Made by a program: the position numbers and the translations under genes. This document shows positions 39,878 through 49,739 of a stretch of DNA of 64,000 nucleotides, one piece after another (the stretch's first letter is position 1; each line of letters opens with the position of its first letter). The notes under the pieces are model-generated. The model was not told the DNA's origin and ran no database searches. It saw only the letters and a list, made by a program, of their open reading frames with translations. Source of the stretch: DATGMB01 sp035293845 (GTDB taxonomy: Bacteria; Acidobacteriota; Terriglobia; Bryobacterales; Bryobacteraceae); contig DATGMB010000251.1 of assembly GCA_035293845.1 (NCBI GenBank), forward strand, positions 1 to 64,000. Reading direction: 5' to 3'.

Positions 39878-40107
39878 TCTTCCTGATCCACAGCGTACCA
39901 ATCGTTGGCGATTTCGAGGTCCAAGTCGCGATCCCGCAGGGCCGCCCGCTTCAGCCGCTCCTCCAAGGCTTCCGGGCTGGCGGTCGCGATGTAGTGCTGT
40001 ACCGCGCGCTCGATGAACCGGCTTCGTTGCCCCGGCCGGGACAGCCGGTCGATGCTGCGGAGCGTCGCCTCCGGCAGAATGACATTGATCCGTTTCACTA
40101 TCCACAT
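39793..40107 (-). CDS. Ribbon-helix-helix antitoxin partner of the MazF-like toxin
   Basis: The 104-residue product starts MWIVKRINVILPEATLRSID, a ribbon-helix-helix DNA-binding N-terminus, followed by SRFIERAVQHYIA and a charged C-terminal tail that would neutralise the toxin. GTG 40116 is an alternative start. The last 85 nt overlap the toxin gene out of frame, which is much more than the usual few bases. An inverted repeat with TATCCACA-like half sites (40112-40128) lies just upstream and is the probable autoregulatory operator. Confidence 0.8.
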   Translation of the reverse strand: MWIVKRINVILPEATLRSIDRLSRPGQRSRFIERAVQHYIATASPEALEERLKRAALRDRDLDLEIANDWYAVDQEEWQASENAETSRTGRRGVKSTSRHSIRR

Positions 40108-40111
40108 TATA

Positions 40112-40128
40112 TCCACACTACGTGTGGA
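40112..40128. promoter_or_regulatory. Candidate antitoxin operator
   Basis: TCCACAC (40112-40118), a 3-nt centre and GTGTGGA (40122-40128) form a perfect inverted repeat immediately upstream of the antitoxin. Another TATCCACA half site overlaps the start region at 40099-40106. This is the arrangement expected for ribbon-helix-helix autorepression. Confidence 0.5.
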
Positions 40129-40195
40129 CTACCAGCATCCTCGCGCTGCGTTATATTGGCAGACTATCCGAGCATTTTCCCCGAAGGAGCTTCAC

Positions 40196-42883
40196 ATGCG
40201 CCCCAAACTCGCCCGCTACGTCCTGGTCGCCGCCGCTCTGGCTGTGCTGCTGTTTTCCGCTCTTCCCGGCGTCCGCGCCGATAACCCGCCCGCCGCGCCG
40301 GTCCCGCACACGAAAGCCAATTACGAACTGGCGGCGGCGTGGACGCCCGCCAAGGTCGGCAAGCTGGTGTTCGAACTCGCGGTGACGCCGCACTGGCTCG
40401 ACACCGGCGACCGCTTCTGGTACAGCTTCGAAAACACCAAGGGGCGCAAATTCTACCTGGTCGATCCCGTGAAGAAGACCAAGACCTACGTCTTCGACCC
40501 CGTCAAGCTCGCAGCGGCTCTCACCGCGGCTACCGGCCTTCCGTACGATTCCCAGCACCTGCCCATCACGGTGATCCGCTTCGTCAAGAACGAAACCACC
40601 ATCCAGTTCGAGGTCAACGTGCCGCGCGACGCCGTCATCCCTGGCGAGAAGAAAGGCGCCGCCCTCACCTCGGACCGCGCCACGGACGCAACCGGCAGCA
40701 ACAACCAGGAGGACGACGCCGCAGCGGGCGAGCCGCAGCAACTCGGCGGCCGCGGCGCCGGCCGCTTCGCTCCGCCCCCGCCGCGCGACCAGAAGCAGCT
40801 CACCTTCGAATACGAGCTGGCCTCCAACCGCCTGCAACTGCTCGACGAGCGCCCGCTGCGCAAGCCTGCCTGGGCGTCCGTTTCGCCCGACGACCGTATC
40901 GTCGTTTTTGCCAAAAACCACAACCTGTACATGATGGATGCCGCAAATTACGCCAAAGCCCAGAAGGACGCCAACGACAAATCGATTGTCGAAACGCAGC
41001 TCACCACAGACGGCGTCGAGGATTTCGCCTACGGCGGCCGCGGCATGGGCGGCCAGCAGCAGCAACAACAGGAAGAGAATACCGATGGCGGCCGCGACAA
41101 TCCGAACGCCCGCACCGCCGTCAACGTCTCGTGGTCGCGCGATTCGAAAAAGTTCGCGCTCGTGCGCCGCGATCAGCGCAAGATCCCGAAGCTTTGGGTG
41201 ATCAACGCGCTCGCCAATCCGCGGCCGTCCCTCGAGACGTACCCGTATGCCATGCCGGGCGAGCCGGAAGCGCCGCAATCGCAGCTCGAAATCTTCGACG
41301 TGGCAGCGAAGAGCCGGACGGTCGTCAAGGCCGATGCCTTCAAGGACCAGACCATCCAGATCGAATCCGAGCGGCCCACCGGCCGCGCCCGCGAGCACGA
41401 TAAGACCGAGCCGCTATGGGCCGCGCCGGGGTCGGACAAGCTGTACTTCACGCGCCTCAGCCGGGACATGCACCGCCTCGACCTGTGCGTTGCCGATACC
41501 GCTACGGGCGAGGTCAAGCCGCTGATTCAGGAACGCATGAACGTCTACATCGAATCGAAGCCGGTGAAGGTCATCGGCAGCGGCGCGGAGCTGATCTGGT
41601 GGTCGGAACGCGATGGATGGGGCCACTACTATCTCTACGCAGCCGACGGCACGCTGAAGAACCAGATCGACCGGGGCGAGTTCGTCGCGGAGGATATTTC
41701 GGATGTGGACGAAAGGGCCCGCGCGCTCTACCTGACGGCGTCCGGCCATGAGGATGGCGAGAATCCCTATTACCAGCACTTCTATCGCGCGAACCTCGAC
41801 GGCAGCGGCATGAAACTGCTCGATCCCGGGGACGCCACCCACACAGTCAGCATGTCGGATTCCGGCAAGTTTTTCGTGGATACATGGTCGCGCGTAAATA
41901 CGCTACCGGAATCGGCGCTCTACGACTCGCAGGGCGCGAACACGATGCCGCTCGAAAAGGTGGATGGCGCGCCGCTCCTCGCCGCGGGGTTCCAGTTCCC
42001 CGAGCCATTCAAGGTCAAGGCCGATGACGGCATCACCGATCTCTACGGGGTCATGTACAAGCCGTTCGACTTCGATCCGGCGAAGAAGTACCCGGTGATC
42101 GAATATGTGTACCCCGGCCCGCAGACCGAGAGCGTGCAGGACCGGTTCAATCCGCGCGTCAACCAAATCATGATGGCCAACATGGGCTTCATCATGATCG
42201 AGATCGGCAACCGCGGCGGCAATCCGCACCGCTCCAAGTGGTATCACACCTTCGGGTATCACAACCTGCGGGATTACGGCCTGGCGGATAAGAAGGCGGC
42301 CATCGAAGAGTTGGCGCGGCGCTATCCATTCATGGATATCGACCGCGTCGGCATCTGGGGCCATTCCGGCGGCGGCTTCATGACCGCGGCCGCCATGCTG
42401 ATTTATCCCGATTTCTTCAAAGTCGGGTGGTCGGAATCCGGCAACCACGAAAACAATATCTACAACAACACGTGGAGCGAGAAGCACAACGGCCTGAAGG
42501 AAGTGACGGATGACCAGGGCAACGTGCGCTTCGAGTACACCATCGATAAGAACTCGGAGATCGCGAAGAACCTGAAGGGCCACCTGATGCTGGTCACGGG
42601 CGATATCGATAACAACGTCCACCCCAGCAATACTTACCGGCTCGCCGACGCGCTGATCAAGGCCAACAAGCGCTTCGATTTCATGATTCTGCCCGGCCAG
42701 CGCCACGCCTATGGGCCCGACGCCGATTACGTCGCCTGGCGCCGCGCCGACTACTTCGCCCGGTATCTTTTGGGCGAATCCGATCCGTCGATTGACATGT
42801 GGGAGCTGAACCGCGAAAAGCAGGATAAGCCCGCCCCCGCTCAGCAGCAGGGCGGCCGCGGCGGCCGGCGCGGGAACCAGTAA
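40196..42883 (+). CDS. Exported S9 (prolyl oligopeptidase / dipeptidyl peptidase IV-like) serine peptidase
   Basis: This 895-residue protein has a Sec leader ending FSALPGVRA, a long N-terminal region containing a beta-propeller (with low-complexity Gly/Gln/Glu insertions around residues 165-200 and 285-300), and a C-terminal alpha/beta hydrolase. The triad is visible: Ser in GHSGGGFM (near residue 723), Asp in DIDNNVHPSN and His in GQRHAYG. It should release di- or oligopeptides in the periplasm. ATG 40196 is preceded by AAGGAG at ideal distance, which decides the start. It diverges from the toxin-antitoxin pair. Confidence 0.93.
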   Translation: MRPKLARYVLVAAALAVLLFSALPGVRADNPPAAPVPHTKANYELAAAWTPAKVGKLVFELAVTPHWLDTGDRFWYSFENTKGRKFYLVDPVKKTKTYVFDPVKLAAALTAATGLPYDSQHLPITVIRFVKNETTIQFEVNVPRDAVIPGEKKGAALTSDRATDATGSNNQEDDAAAGEPQQLGGRGAGRFAPPPPRDQKQLTFEYELASNRLQLLDERPLRKPAWASVSPDDRIVVFAKNHNLYMMDAANYAKAQKDANDKSIVETQLTTDGVEDFAYGGRGMGGQQQQQQEENTDGGRDNPNARTAVNVSWSRDSKKFALVRRDQRKIPKLWVINALANPRPSLETYPYAMPGEPEAPQSQLEIFDVAAKSRTVVKADAFKDQTIQIESERPTGRAREHDKTEPLWAAPGSDKLYFTRLSRDMHRLDLCVADTATGEVKPLIQERMNVYIESKPVKVIGSGAELIWWSERDGWGHYYLYAADGTLKNQIDRGEFVAEDISDVDERARALYLTASGHEDGENPYYQHFYRANLDGSGMKLLDPGDATHTVSMSDSGKFFVDTWSRVNTLPESALYDSQGANTMPLEKVDGAPLLAAGFQFPEPFKVKADDGITDLYGVMYKPFDFDPAKKYPVIEYVYPGPQTESVQDRFNPRVNQIMMANMGFIMIEIGNRGGNPHRSKWYHTFGYHNLRDYGLADKKAAIEELARRYPFMDIDRVGIWGHSGGGFMTAAAMLIYPDFFKVGWSESGNHENNIYNNTWSEKHNGLKEVTDDQGNVRFEYTIDKNSEIAKNLKGHLMLVTGDIDNNVHPSNTYRLADALIKANKRFDFMILPGQRHAYGPDADYVAWRRADYFARYLLGESDPSIDMWELNREKQDKPAPAQQQGGRGGRRGNQ

Positions 42884-42903
42884 AGCGGTGGTGGCGAGTT
42901 GGT

Positions 42904-42942
42904 GCGGGGCACGCCACCGGCAAGCCATCGGGCATGCCCCGC
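42904..42942. terminator. Long-loop inverted repeat between convergent genes
   Basis: GCGGGGCA (42904-42911) and TGCCCCGC (42935-42942) are exact complements with 23 nt between them, in the gap between the S9 peptidase and the convergent DUF1328 gene. No T-tract is present. Confidence 0.3.
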
Positions 42943-42960
42943 CCGCGATTTCCGGCGGCG

Positions 42961-43122
42961 CTAAACCACCCGTCGGCCGATAATCAGGGCTACCAGCCAG
43001 ATCACCAGAAACAGTACGAAGAGGATCTTCGCGATCCCTACGGCCGTGCCGGCGATTCCTCCGAAACCGAGAATCCCGGCGATAAGCGCAATTACCAGAA
43101 ATACCAGCGACCAATGCAGCAT
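42961..43122 (-). CDS. DUF1328 small membrane protein (YtjA-like)
   Basis: The reverse strand encodes 53 residues starting at ATG 43122, with GAGGAG 7 nt upstream. The sequence is two hydrophobic helices: LVFLVIALIAGILGFGGIAG and then FVLFLVIWLVALIIG, with the GFGGIAGTAVGIAKILF signature of the DUF1328 family. It ends with a short basic GRRVV tail. The family is widespread, of unknown function, and sometimes stress-induced. It is divergent from murQ. Confidence 0.85.
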   Translation of the reverse strand: MLHWSLVFLVIALIAGILGFGGIAGTAVGIAKILFVLFLVIWLVALIIGRRVV

Positions 43123-43206
43123 GGCAAACTCCTCAACGTCGACCGAGGCACCTGCGCGGCCACTGTCGGCAATGAGACACTGGTAGAAGCCGTGCCCACC
43201 TCAGAT

Positions 43207-44095
43207 ATGCCGCGTTTCGATACTCTTCTGACCGAGCAGCGGAATCCTGCCTCGGCGGCCATCGACGCCGTGTCCACGGAAGAGATGCTGCGCATCATCA
43301 ATGCCGAGGACCGCAAAGTCGCCGAAGCCGTCGGTCGTGAGATTCCCACCATCGCGCGCGCCGTGGACGCAATCGTTGCCGCCCTGGAAAACGGAGGTCG
43401 TCTTTTTTACATTGGCGCCGGCACCAGCGGCCGTCTGGGAGTGCTGGACGCTTCCGAATGTCCCCCGACGTTCAGCGTTCCGCCCGACCTCGTGCAGGGC
43501 ATCATCGCCGGCGGCGAGCCCGCTCTTTCCCGCGCCACCGAAGCCAGCGAGGACGACCCGGCTGCGGGCGCCCGCGACCTGCTCGCTCGCGGTTTCACCG
43601 GGCGCGATGTTCTGGTCGCGCTGGCCGCTTCCGGCCGCACTCCCTATGCGTTAGGCGCCGCGGCCGAAGCCCGCCGCCTCGGCGCGACGACCATCGGGAT
43701 CAGTTGCACGCCCGATTCGGAGCTGGCCCGCGCAGTCGATATCCCGATTACGCCCCTGCCCGGTCCGGAGGTGGTGGCCGGCTCCACCCGCCTCAAGGCC
43801 GGCACCGCCCAGAAACTGGTACTCAACATGCTGTCCACGGGAGCGTTCATCCGGCTCGGATATGTTTACGGGAACCTGATGGTCAATGTCCAGCCGACGA
43901 ACACTAAGTTAAAAGACCGGGCTCGCCGAATTATCGCGAACGCGGCGGACGTTTCCTATGAGCGCGCCGGCGAGCTTCTGGAAGAGGCGGGCAACCGTGT
44001 ACGCACTGCAATCGTTATGGCAAAAACCGGCCTCGACCGGGCCGCGGCTGAACAGCGCCTTGCTGCCGCCGGCGGTAGAATCTCCAGAGCTCTCC

Positions 44096-44103
<8 letters not shown>
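43207..44103 (+). CDS. murQ: N-acetylmuramic acid 6-phosphate etherase
   Basis: MurQ cleaves the lactyl ether of MurNAc-6-phosphate to give GlcNAc-6-phosphate during cell-wall recycling. The 298-residue protein shows the SIS-domain signature GAGTSGRLGVLDASECPPTF, which includes the catalytic Glu, and later VVAGSTRLKAGTAQKLVLNM and YGNLMVNVQPTNTKL. I start at ATG 43207 (MPRFDTLLTEQRNPAS), the normal family N-terminus, although the frame is open upstream. It overlaps murA by 8 nt. Pairing a recycling enzyme with the first committed biosynthetic enzyme suggests coordinated peptidoglycan turnover. Confidence 0.96.
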
Positions 44104-45352
<1,249 letters not shown>

Positions 45353-45361
45353 GCGGGTCGC

Positions 45362-45634
45362 TCACAGGCAGTTCTGCCGGTATGCGCAGGCCCAGTAAAT
45401 GGCGCCCATGACGAACGGTGTCCACAGGGCCATAGGTGCTCCAACGAGCAGCCAGAGGCCGCGCCGCCCGTGCTGAACGAGCGCCATCGCAACGAGGACG
45501 GCCCAAATTGCCGCAAGCCACAGGCCGGCGAAGAGCGAGCGGGTCAACCACGGATCGTAGCGGAACAGCGTAGGGCCAGCCGCGCCAATCGCAGCCACCG
45601 CCAGCGATGCAAGGAATAGGGCCTGAAGGCTCAT
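45362..45634 (-). CDS. Small hydrophobic membrane protein of unknown function
   Basis: About 90 residues with three hydrophobic stretches (LQALFLASLAVAAIGAAG, SLFAGLWLAAIWAVLVAMAL, LWLLVGAPMALWTPFVMGAI) and a short cysteine-containing end. I do not recognise a family. ATG 45634 and GTG 45637 are both possible starts. Only 9 bp separate its 3' end from murA, with which it is convergent. The hydrophobic periodicity supports it being real, but no motif does. Confidence 0.5.
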   Translation of the reverse strand: MSLQALFLASLAVAAIGAAGPTLFRYDPWLTRSLFAGLWLAAIWAVLVAMALVQHGRRGLWLLVGAPMALWTPFVMGAIYWACAYRQNCL

Positions 45635-45804
45635 CACCAGCCATCATAGTTGACGCGAGCGCCGCCCTGATAAGCACCGTCCGGCCAAGCCGCTCCAACA
45701 AGCACGATCTGCTTAAAGTAACCCGCCGACTCTCCGCTATTCTCATTGTCGCGGGTTTGCTCTGTACCGCCAGCCGTGCCTTCCGCGCAGGGCGCGCGAA
45801 GTGG

Positions 45805-45817
45805 TATAACAGTTATA
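45805..45817. promoter_or_regulatory. Candidate BrnA operator / promoter element
   Basis: TATAAC (45805-45810), one base and GTTATA (45812-45817) form a perfect inverted repeat ending 7 bp before the brnT start. It may overlap the -10 region, as is common for autoregulated toxin-antitoxin promoters. Confidence 0.45.
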
Positions 45818-45824
45818 TCGTAGA

Positions 45825-46097
45825 ATGCGCTTCCAATTCGATCGTGCGAAGAGCCACCGCGTCAAGGAGAAGCACGGCATCAGCCTGGAGGAGGCGCAGG
45901 AGATTTTCGATCAGGTACACCTCGTGGACCGGAAAAACCACGATCCGGAACAGTTTCGCGCCCTCGGCTGGTGCGGCGGGCGCCTCTGTTCCGTGATCTT
46001 CGAGATCCGGCGGGACGAGGAGGGTGAATTCTACCATCTGATTACGGCCTGGAAGGCAACCAAGGAAGAAGAGCAAAGCTATGCCGAAAACGCGTAA
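45825..46097 (+). CDS. brnT: BrnT-family toxin
   Basis: This 90-residue protein matches BrnT ribonuclease toxins (RelE-like fold): FDRAKSHRVKEKHGISLEEA, then EIFDQVHLVD, FRALGWCGGRLCSVIFEI and YHLITAWKATKEEE. The normal gene order toxin-first is kept. Its 3' end overlaps the antitoxin gene by 17 nt. In Brucella, BrnT blocks growth by RNA cleavage until bound by BrnA. Confidence 0.85.
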   Translation: MRFQFDRAKSHRVKEKHGISLEEAQEIFDQVHLVDRKNHDPEQFRALGWCGGRLCSVIFEIRRDEEGEFYHLITAWKATKEEEQSYAENA

Positions 46098-46356
46098 GGA
46101 AAAGTTGTCCGCCGATGAGATCGCCGAAAAAGCCTCTCGCGGCGAGGACATTTCTGCCTATTTCACCAATAAGTTCACCGTGGTCCGGCCGGTGCATCGC
46201 GTCAACGTCGATCTTACCCAGGGCATGTTGCGCGAACTCGATGAGCGCGCCGCCCGGCTGAATATCAGCCGCCAGGCCGTCATCAAGACTCTGCTCGACC
46301 GCGCCCTTCACGAGGACCGCCCTCGCAAGCCCGCTACGAAAAGGAAAGCTGGCTAA
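46081..46356 (+). CDS. brnA: BrnA-family antitoxin
   Basis: This 91-residue partner of BrnT has a charged N-terminal half and a C-terminal ribbon-helix-helix segment (VNVDLTQGMLRELDERAARL, then ISRQAVIKTLLDRAL). The order, toxin first and antitoxin overlapping by 17 nt, is typical of BrnTA loci. It should bind its own promoter; the palindrome at 45805-45817 is the best candidate site. Confidence 0.82.
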   Translation: MPKTRKEKLSADEIAEKASRGEDISAYFTNKFTVVRPVHRVNVDLTQGMLRELDERAARLNISRQAVIKTLLDRALHEDRPRKPATKRKAG

Positions 46357-46385
46357 CCCGCCGCTTTCTCCGCTACACTCGTCTC

Positions 46386-47681
46386 ATGCTCCCCCGCCTC
46401 GGCGCCATCGTCCTGCTCGCCCTCCTCGCGCCCGCGGCCGACCTCACCCCCGCCCAGCGTCAGGCCAACATCGATTCCTTCGAAAAGGTCTGGAAGACCG
46501 TCCGCGACCGCCATTGGGAAGCCCGTCCCGGCGGCCTCGACTGGCAGGCCGTACATGATGAGCTTCGCCCCAAAATCGAAAAGGCCGCCACTACCGGGGA
46601 AGCGCGCGCCATCCTCTCAGACATGCTCGGCCGCCTGCACCAGACCCACTTCGGCATCGTCCCCACCGATGTCTACGAGGAGTTCCAATCGCCGGGCGCG
46701 GTCGATGGCCAACCCGGCATCGACGTCCGCGTTCTCGATGGGCACGCCATCGTCACCGGCCTCGACCCCGGCTCGCCCGCCGCGGCCAAGGGCGTCCGGC
46801 CCGGATGGGAAATCCTCGCGGTGGATGGCCGCGAACTCGCCCCTGCGCTCCAGCGCGTCACCGCCGAATACCGCGATTCCACGCTCCTCGACCTTCACCT
46901 CAGCCGCGCCGTGCTCGCCCGCCTGAATGGTCCCGCCGGGCATCCGGCCGATATCGAATTTCTGGATGGCGCCGGCCGCCGCGTGCGGCTCCGTGTCGAT
47001 CGTGTGCAGCCGCGCGGCTCGCTCGTGCAGTTCGGCGGACTGCCGCCGTTCTACTTTTGGGAGGAGTCGAAAATGCTCCGCCCCGATATCGCCTACATCC
47101 GGTTCAATGCCTTCTTCGACCCCGAAGCCCTCGCCAAGACCTTCGGTGACGCCGTCGCGGGCTGCGCCGCGTGCAGCGGCTTCATCGTCGATCTGCGGGG
47201 CAATCCGGGCGGTCTCGGCGTGCTCGCCATGGGGGTGGGAGGCTGGTTCGTGGACCGGAACGGTCTTCAACTCGGCACCATGCTGATGAAGGGCGCGCGG
47301 CTCAACTTCGTCATCTTCCCCCGTCCCGCGCCCTTCCGCGGCCCGCTCGCCGTCCTGGTGGATGGCTGCAGCGCTTCCACCTCCGAAATCTTCGCCGGCG
47401 GCATGCAGGACATTCACCGCGCCCGCGTCTTTGGCACGCATACTGCCGGCGCCGCGCTCCCGTCCCTGTTCGAAGTGCTGCCTAATGGCGATGGATTCCA
47501 GTACGCCATTGCCAATTACGTCTCCCAAGGCGGCAAGCCGCTCGAAGGCATCGGCGTGACCCCCGATGAAGAGGTCAAATTGACGCGTCAGGCACTGTTG
47601 GCAGGCCGCGATCCCGTGATCGACGCTGCCATCCGTTGGATCGAAACCGTAGGGCCTGCCCCGGGCCGGCCTGAAGAGTAG
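46386..47681 (+). CDS. Exported S41-family (C-terminal processing) peptidase with PDZ domain
   Basis: This 431-residue protein has a short leader (LPRLGAIVLLALLAPAA), an N-terminal helical region (about 20-95), a PDZ-like domain (VTGLDPGSPAAAKGVRPGWE) and an S41 catalytic domain. The nucleophilic Ser is in VDGCSASTSEIFAGG; FIVDLRGNPGGLG and the C-terminal GIGVTPDEEV are conserved. The family cuts near protein C-termini, here probably in the periplasm. It sits 29 bp after brnA, but with a very different role. It is followed 14 bp later by the LolA-like gene. Confidence 0.92.
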   Translation: MLPRLGAIVLLALLAPAADLTPAQRQANIDSFEKVWKTVRDRHWEARPGGLDWQAVHDELRPKIEKAATTGEARAILSDMLGRLHQTHFGIVPTDVYEEFQSPGAVDGQPGIDVRVLDGHAIVTGLDPGSPAAAKGVRPGWEILAVDGRELAPALQRVTAEYRDSTLLDLHLSRAVLARLNGPAGHPADIEFLDGAGRRVRLRVDRVQPRGSLVQFGGLPPFYFWEESKMLRPDIAYIRFNAFFDPEALAKTFGDAVAGCAACSGFIVDLRGNPGGLGVLAMGVGGWFVDRNGLQLGTMLMKGARLNFVIFPRPAPFRGPLAVLVDGCSASTSEIFAGGMQDIHRARVFGTHTAGAALPSLFEVLPNGDGFQYAIANYVSQGGKPLEGIGVTPDEEVKLTRQALLAGRDPVIDAAIRWIETVGPAPGRPEE

Positions 47682-47695
47682 AAAATGGAGTCATC

Positions 47696-48463
47696 ATGAA
47701 GCGCCGTTCCATCTTTCCGCACATGGCGTGCGCCGCCCTCGCTCTCGCCGCCATCGCCGCGCCTGCCCCTGCCGCCGACGATCTGCCCAAAGCCGAGACC
47801 ATCCTGGACAAGGCCGTCGAGGCCACCGGCGGCAAGGCCGCCTACCAGAAGATCCACACCGAGATCTCCACCGGCAGCATGAGCATCGCGGGCATCACCG
47901 GCACCATGACCAATTACAAGGCCGAACCCGACAAGGTTTTCACCGAAATCGTGTTCCAGGGCATCGGCACCGCGCAGGAGGGCTCGAACGGCAAGGTCGC
48001 CTGGTCGAACTCTGCCATGCAGGGGCCGCACGTCAAAGAGGGTGAAGAGAGGGATCTGGCGCTTCTGATGGCCAGATTCGATTCCGTGGTGAACTGGCGC
48101 AGCATTTACAGCAAAGTCGAGACCGTCGGCGTGGAGAGCGTCGACGGCGCGGACTGCTACAAGCTGGTGCTCACGCCCAAAGCCGGCAAGCCCATGACCC
48201 AATACTATGACAAGCAGACCGGGCTCCCGCGCCGGGTGAGCATGACCGTCGCCACTGCTATGGGGGAAATCGCCAGCGATTCCACGTTGGATGATTACCG
48301 CAAGGAAGGCGAAATCCTGAGCCCGCACAAGATCACCACCAACGCCGCGGGCCAGCAGTTTGTCATCACGGTGGATAAGGTCGAGTACAACGCGGAGATC
48401 CCGGCCTCGAAATTCGACCTGCCAGAGGCGATTCAGGCGCTGCTCGCCAAGGACAAGAAATAG
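47696..48463 (+). CDS. Exported LolA-like protein
   Basis: This 255-residue protein has a Sec leader ending APAPAADD, followed by KAETILDKAVEATGGKAAYQ, the usual opening of 'outer membrane lipoprotein-sorting'-like proteins in Acidobacteriota. Beta-strand-rich segments follow (GKVAWSNSAMQGPHVKEGE, TQYYDKQTGLPRRVSMTV). It lacks a lipobox, so it should be soluble in the periplasm. The start ATG 47696 has TGGAG at good distance. It is probably co-transcribed with the S41 peptidase, which ends 14 bp upstream. Confidence 0.8.
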   Translation: MKRRSIFPHMACAALALAAIAAPAPAADDLPKAETILDKAVEATGGKAAYQKIHTEISTGSMSIAGITGTMTNYKAEPDKVFTEIVFQGIGTAQEGSNGKVAWSNSAMQGPHVKEGEERDLALLMARFDSVVNWRSIYSKVETVGVESVDGADCYKLVLTPKAGKPMTQYYDKQTGLPRRVSMTVATAMGEIASDSTLDDYRKEGEILSPHKITTNAAGQQFVITVDKVEYNAEIPASKFDLPEAIQALLAKDKK

Positions 48464-48503
48464 GACGGCGGGAGGCGCGCGGCGCGCCATGTACAATAGC
48501 GGC

Positions 48504-48878
48504 ATGGCGCACCAGCACAATCCCGGATTTCTCGCCCTGGTTAATGACGCGAAGTCGCGCGTCCGCCAGATCGATCTCGCCGGCTATAAGCAGATGCTCG
48601 CCTCCGGCCAGCCGCATCTCCTGGTCGATACACGCGAGGAGAGCGAATTCGCCGCCGGCCACGTCAAGGGCGCGGTGCACATGAGCAAGGGGACCATCGA
48701 GCGCGACATCGAGACCAGGGTGCCGGATAAATCCACGACCCTGGTGCTCTACTGCGGCGGCGGCTTCCGCTCCGCACTCGTGGCCGATAATCTCCAGAAG
48801 ATGGGTTACCGGAACCCCATCTCGCTCGATGGCGGCTGGCGGGCGCTGAAGGAATCGGGCCTGGAATTGGAGATGTGA
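48504..48878 (+). CDS. Single-domain rhodanese-like sulfurtransferase
   Basis: This 124-residue cytoplasmic protein has the rhodanese fold: HLLVDTREESEFAAGHVKGA (CH2A-like), then the active loop LYCGGGFRSALVADNL, with the sulfur-carrying Cys, and ISLDGGWRALKES. Such proteins pass sulfane sulfur to acceptors such as thiols or molybdopterin enzymes. ATG 48504 and ATG 48489 are both possible starts. It is convergent with the vapBC pair, with one base between the stops. Confidence 0.92.
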   Translation: MAHQHNPGFLALVNDAKSRVRQIDLAGYKQMLASGQPHLLVDTREESEFAAGHVKGAVHMSKGTIERDIETRVPDKSTTLVLYCGGGFRSALVADNLQKMGYRNPISLDGGWRALKESGLELEM

Positions 48879-48879
48879 G

Positions 48880-49245
48880 CTAATGAACCGGCGGACCGAT
48901 CCCTAGTTCCTGAGCCGCTTCCCGCAACCTGCGGTCCTCCGTCAGCATCGTGAATCGCCCGAAGAGTGCGGACGCGAGCAAGTGCAGATCCACCCAGCCC
49001 AGCCCTCGTCCCCAGAGTTTGCGAGTCTCGACCAGATGATGCACTTCGGAGTCCCGTGCGATCGGCGTCTGCGGCAGACGCCGGAGATAGCGTAATGCAA
49101 CGGGGCGGTCCGGAATTGTTCCGGCGGCCAGTTCTCCCAGCACAAACGGGTGAATCACAATCGAGCGGTTGACCAGCAACTGGAAGAGCAGTGCGTCCCG
49201 CCGGCGCAAATGGTTCACCCAGGTCGAGGTGTCGGCCAGCGTCAT
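48880..49245 (-). CDS. vapC: VapC-type PIN-domain toxin ribonuclease
   Basis: This 121-residue PIN-domain protein has acidic active-site residues in LADTSTWVNHL (first Asp), HPFVLGELAAG (Glu), WVDLHLLASAL (Asp) and the closing TEDRRLREAA. VapC toxins cleave tRNA or rRNA. Its start overlaps the vapB stop by ATGA, so the pair is translationally coupled. Confidence 0.9.
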   Translation of the reverse strand: MTLADTSTWVNHLRRRDALLFQLLVNRSIVIHPFVLGELAAGTIPDRPVALRYLRRLPQTPIARDSEVHHLVETRKLWGRGLGWVDLHLLASALFGRFTMLTEDRRLREAAQELGIGPPVH

Positions 49246-49442
49246 CTCGTTTTGACGGACCTGCGCCTGCGCCCTGCTTTGGCGCCCGGCATGGTACCGC
49301 CGAGAGCGGCCAGCCGCTTCCCTGCCTCGATCTGGATCAGTGTTCGAAGCGCCTCATGGATGAGGGCCGTTTTCTCCTGGATTCCGGTGTACTCACGCGC
49401 GTCCGCCAGCAACTCGTCATCTAAAATCAAAGTCGTCCTCAT
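49242..49442 (-). CDS. vapB: VapB-type antitoxin
   Basis: This 66-residue protein begins MRTTLILDDELLADAREYTG and continues IQEKTALIHEALRTLIQIEA, the pattern of VapB-type ribbon-helix-helix antitoxins. The short basic tail would contact the toxin. ATG 49442 is the preferred start; ATG 49448 is possible. The 4-nt overlap with vapC and the antitoxin-first order are standard. Confidence 0.85.
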   Translation of the reverse strand: MRTTLILDDELLADAREYTGIQEKTALIHEALRTLIQIEAGKRLAALGGTMPGAKAGRRRRSVKTR

Positions 49443-49739
49443 ATGCATCAGTATAGATCTCTGATGCATACGCCCACAACCGGTTACCGCATCTTGCAAT
49501 ATCTGCCGCTCGAGTATTCCGCGCCGGCGGGGCACGAGTTGCGCCGTTCAATCTGCGGGCGGCTTCTGTATTGTTGGGGACCGGAATTCCGTTCGCCGTT
49601 TCACGCGCGGTGGCTCCAGCCTGCTGTCCGGCCATTGCCGCCCGTTCCGGCCTCTCATATACTCCCTCCACATGCACTCTCGTAACCGGGAAGAACAGTT
49701 TCCGCCTGAGCTTTCCGGTCAGGTGCCCGGAGGTGGATC
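49443..49739. other. Non-coding gap between vapB and the Hcp-like gene
   Basis: This 297-bp gap should hold the vapBC promoter on the reverse strand and the promoter of the Hcp-like gene on the forward strand, but I see no clear consensus boxes. An 80-codon forward frame at 49443-49685 has no recognisable sequence and I do not count it as a gene. Confidence 0.4.

Noticed and set aside
49443..49685. An 80-codon forward frame after vapB
   Set aside because: There is no ribosome binding site, no motif and no periodicity; it lies where divergent promoters are expected.
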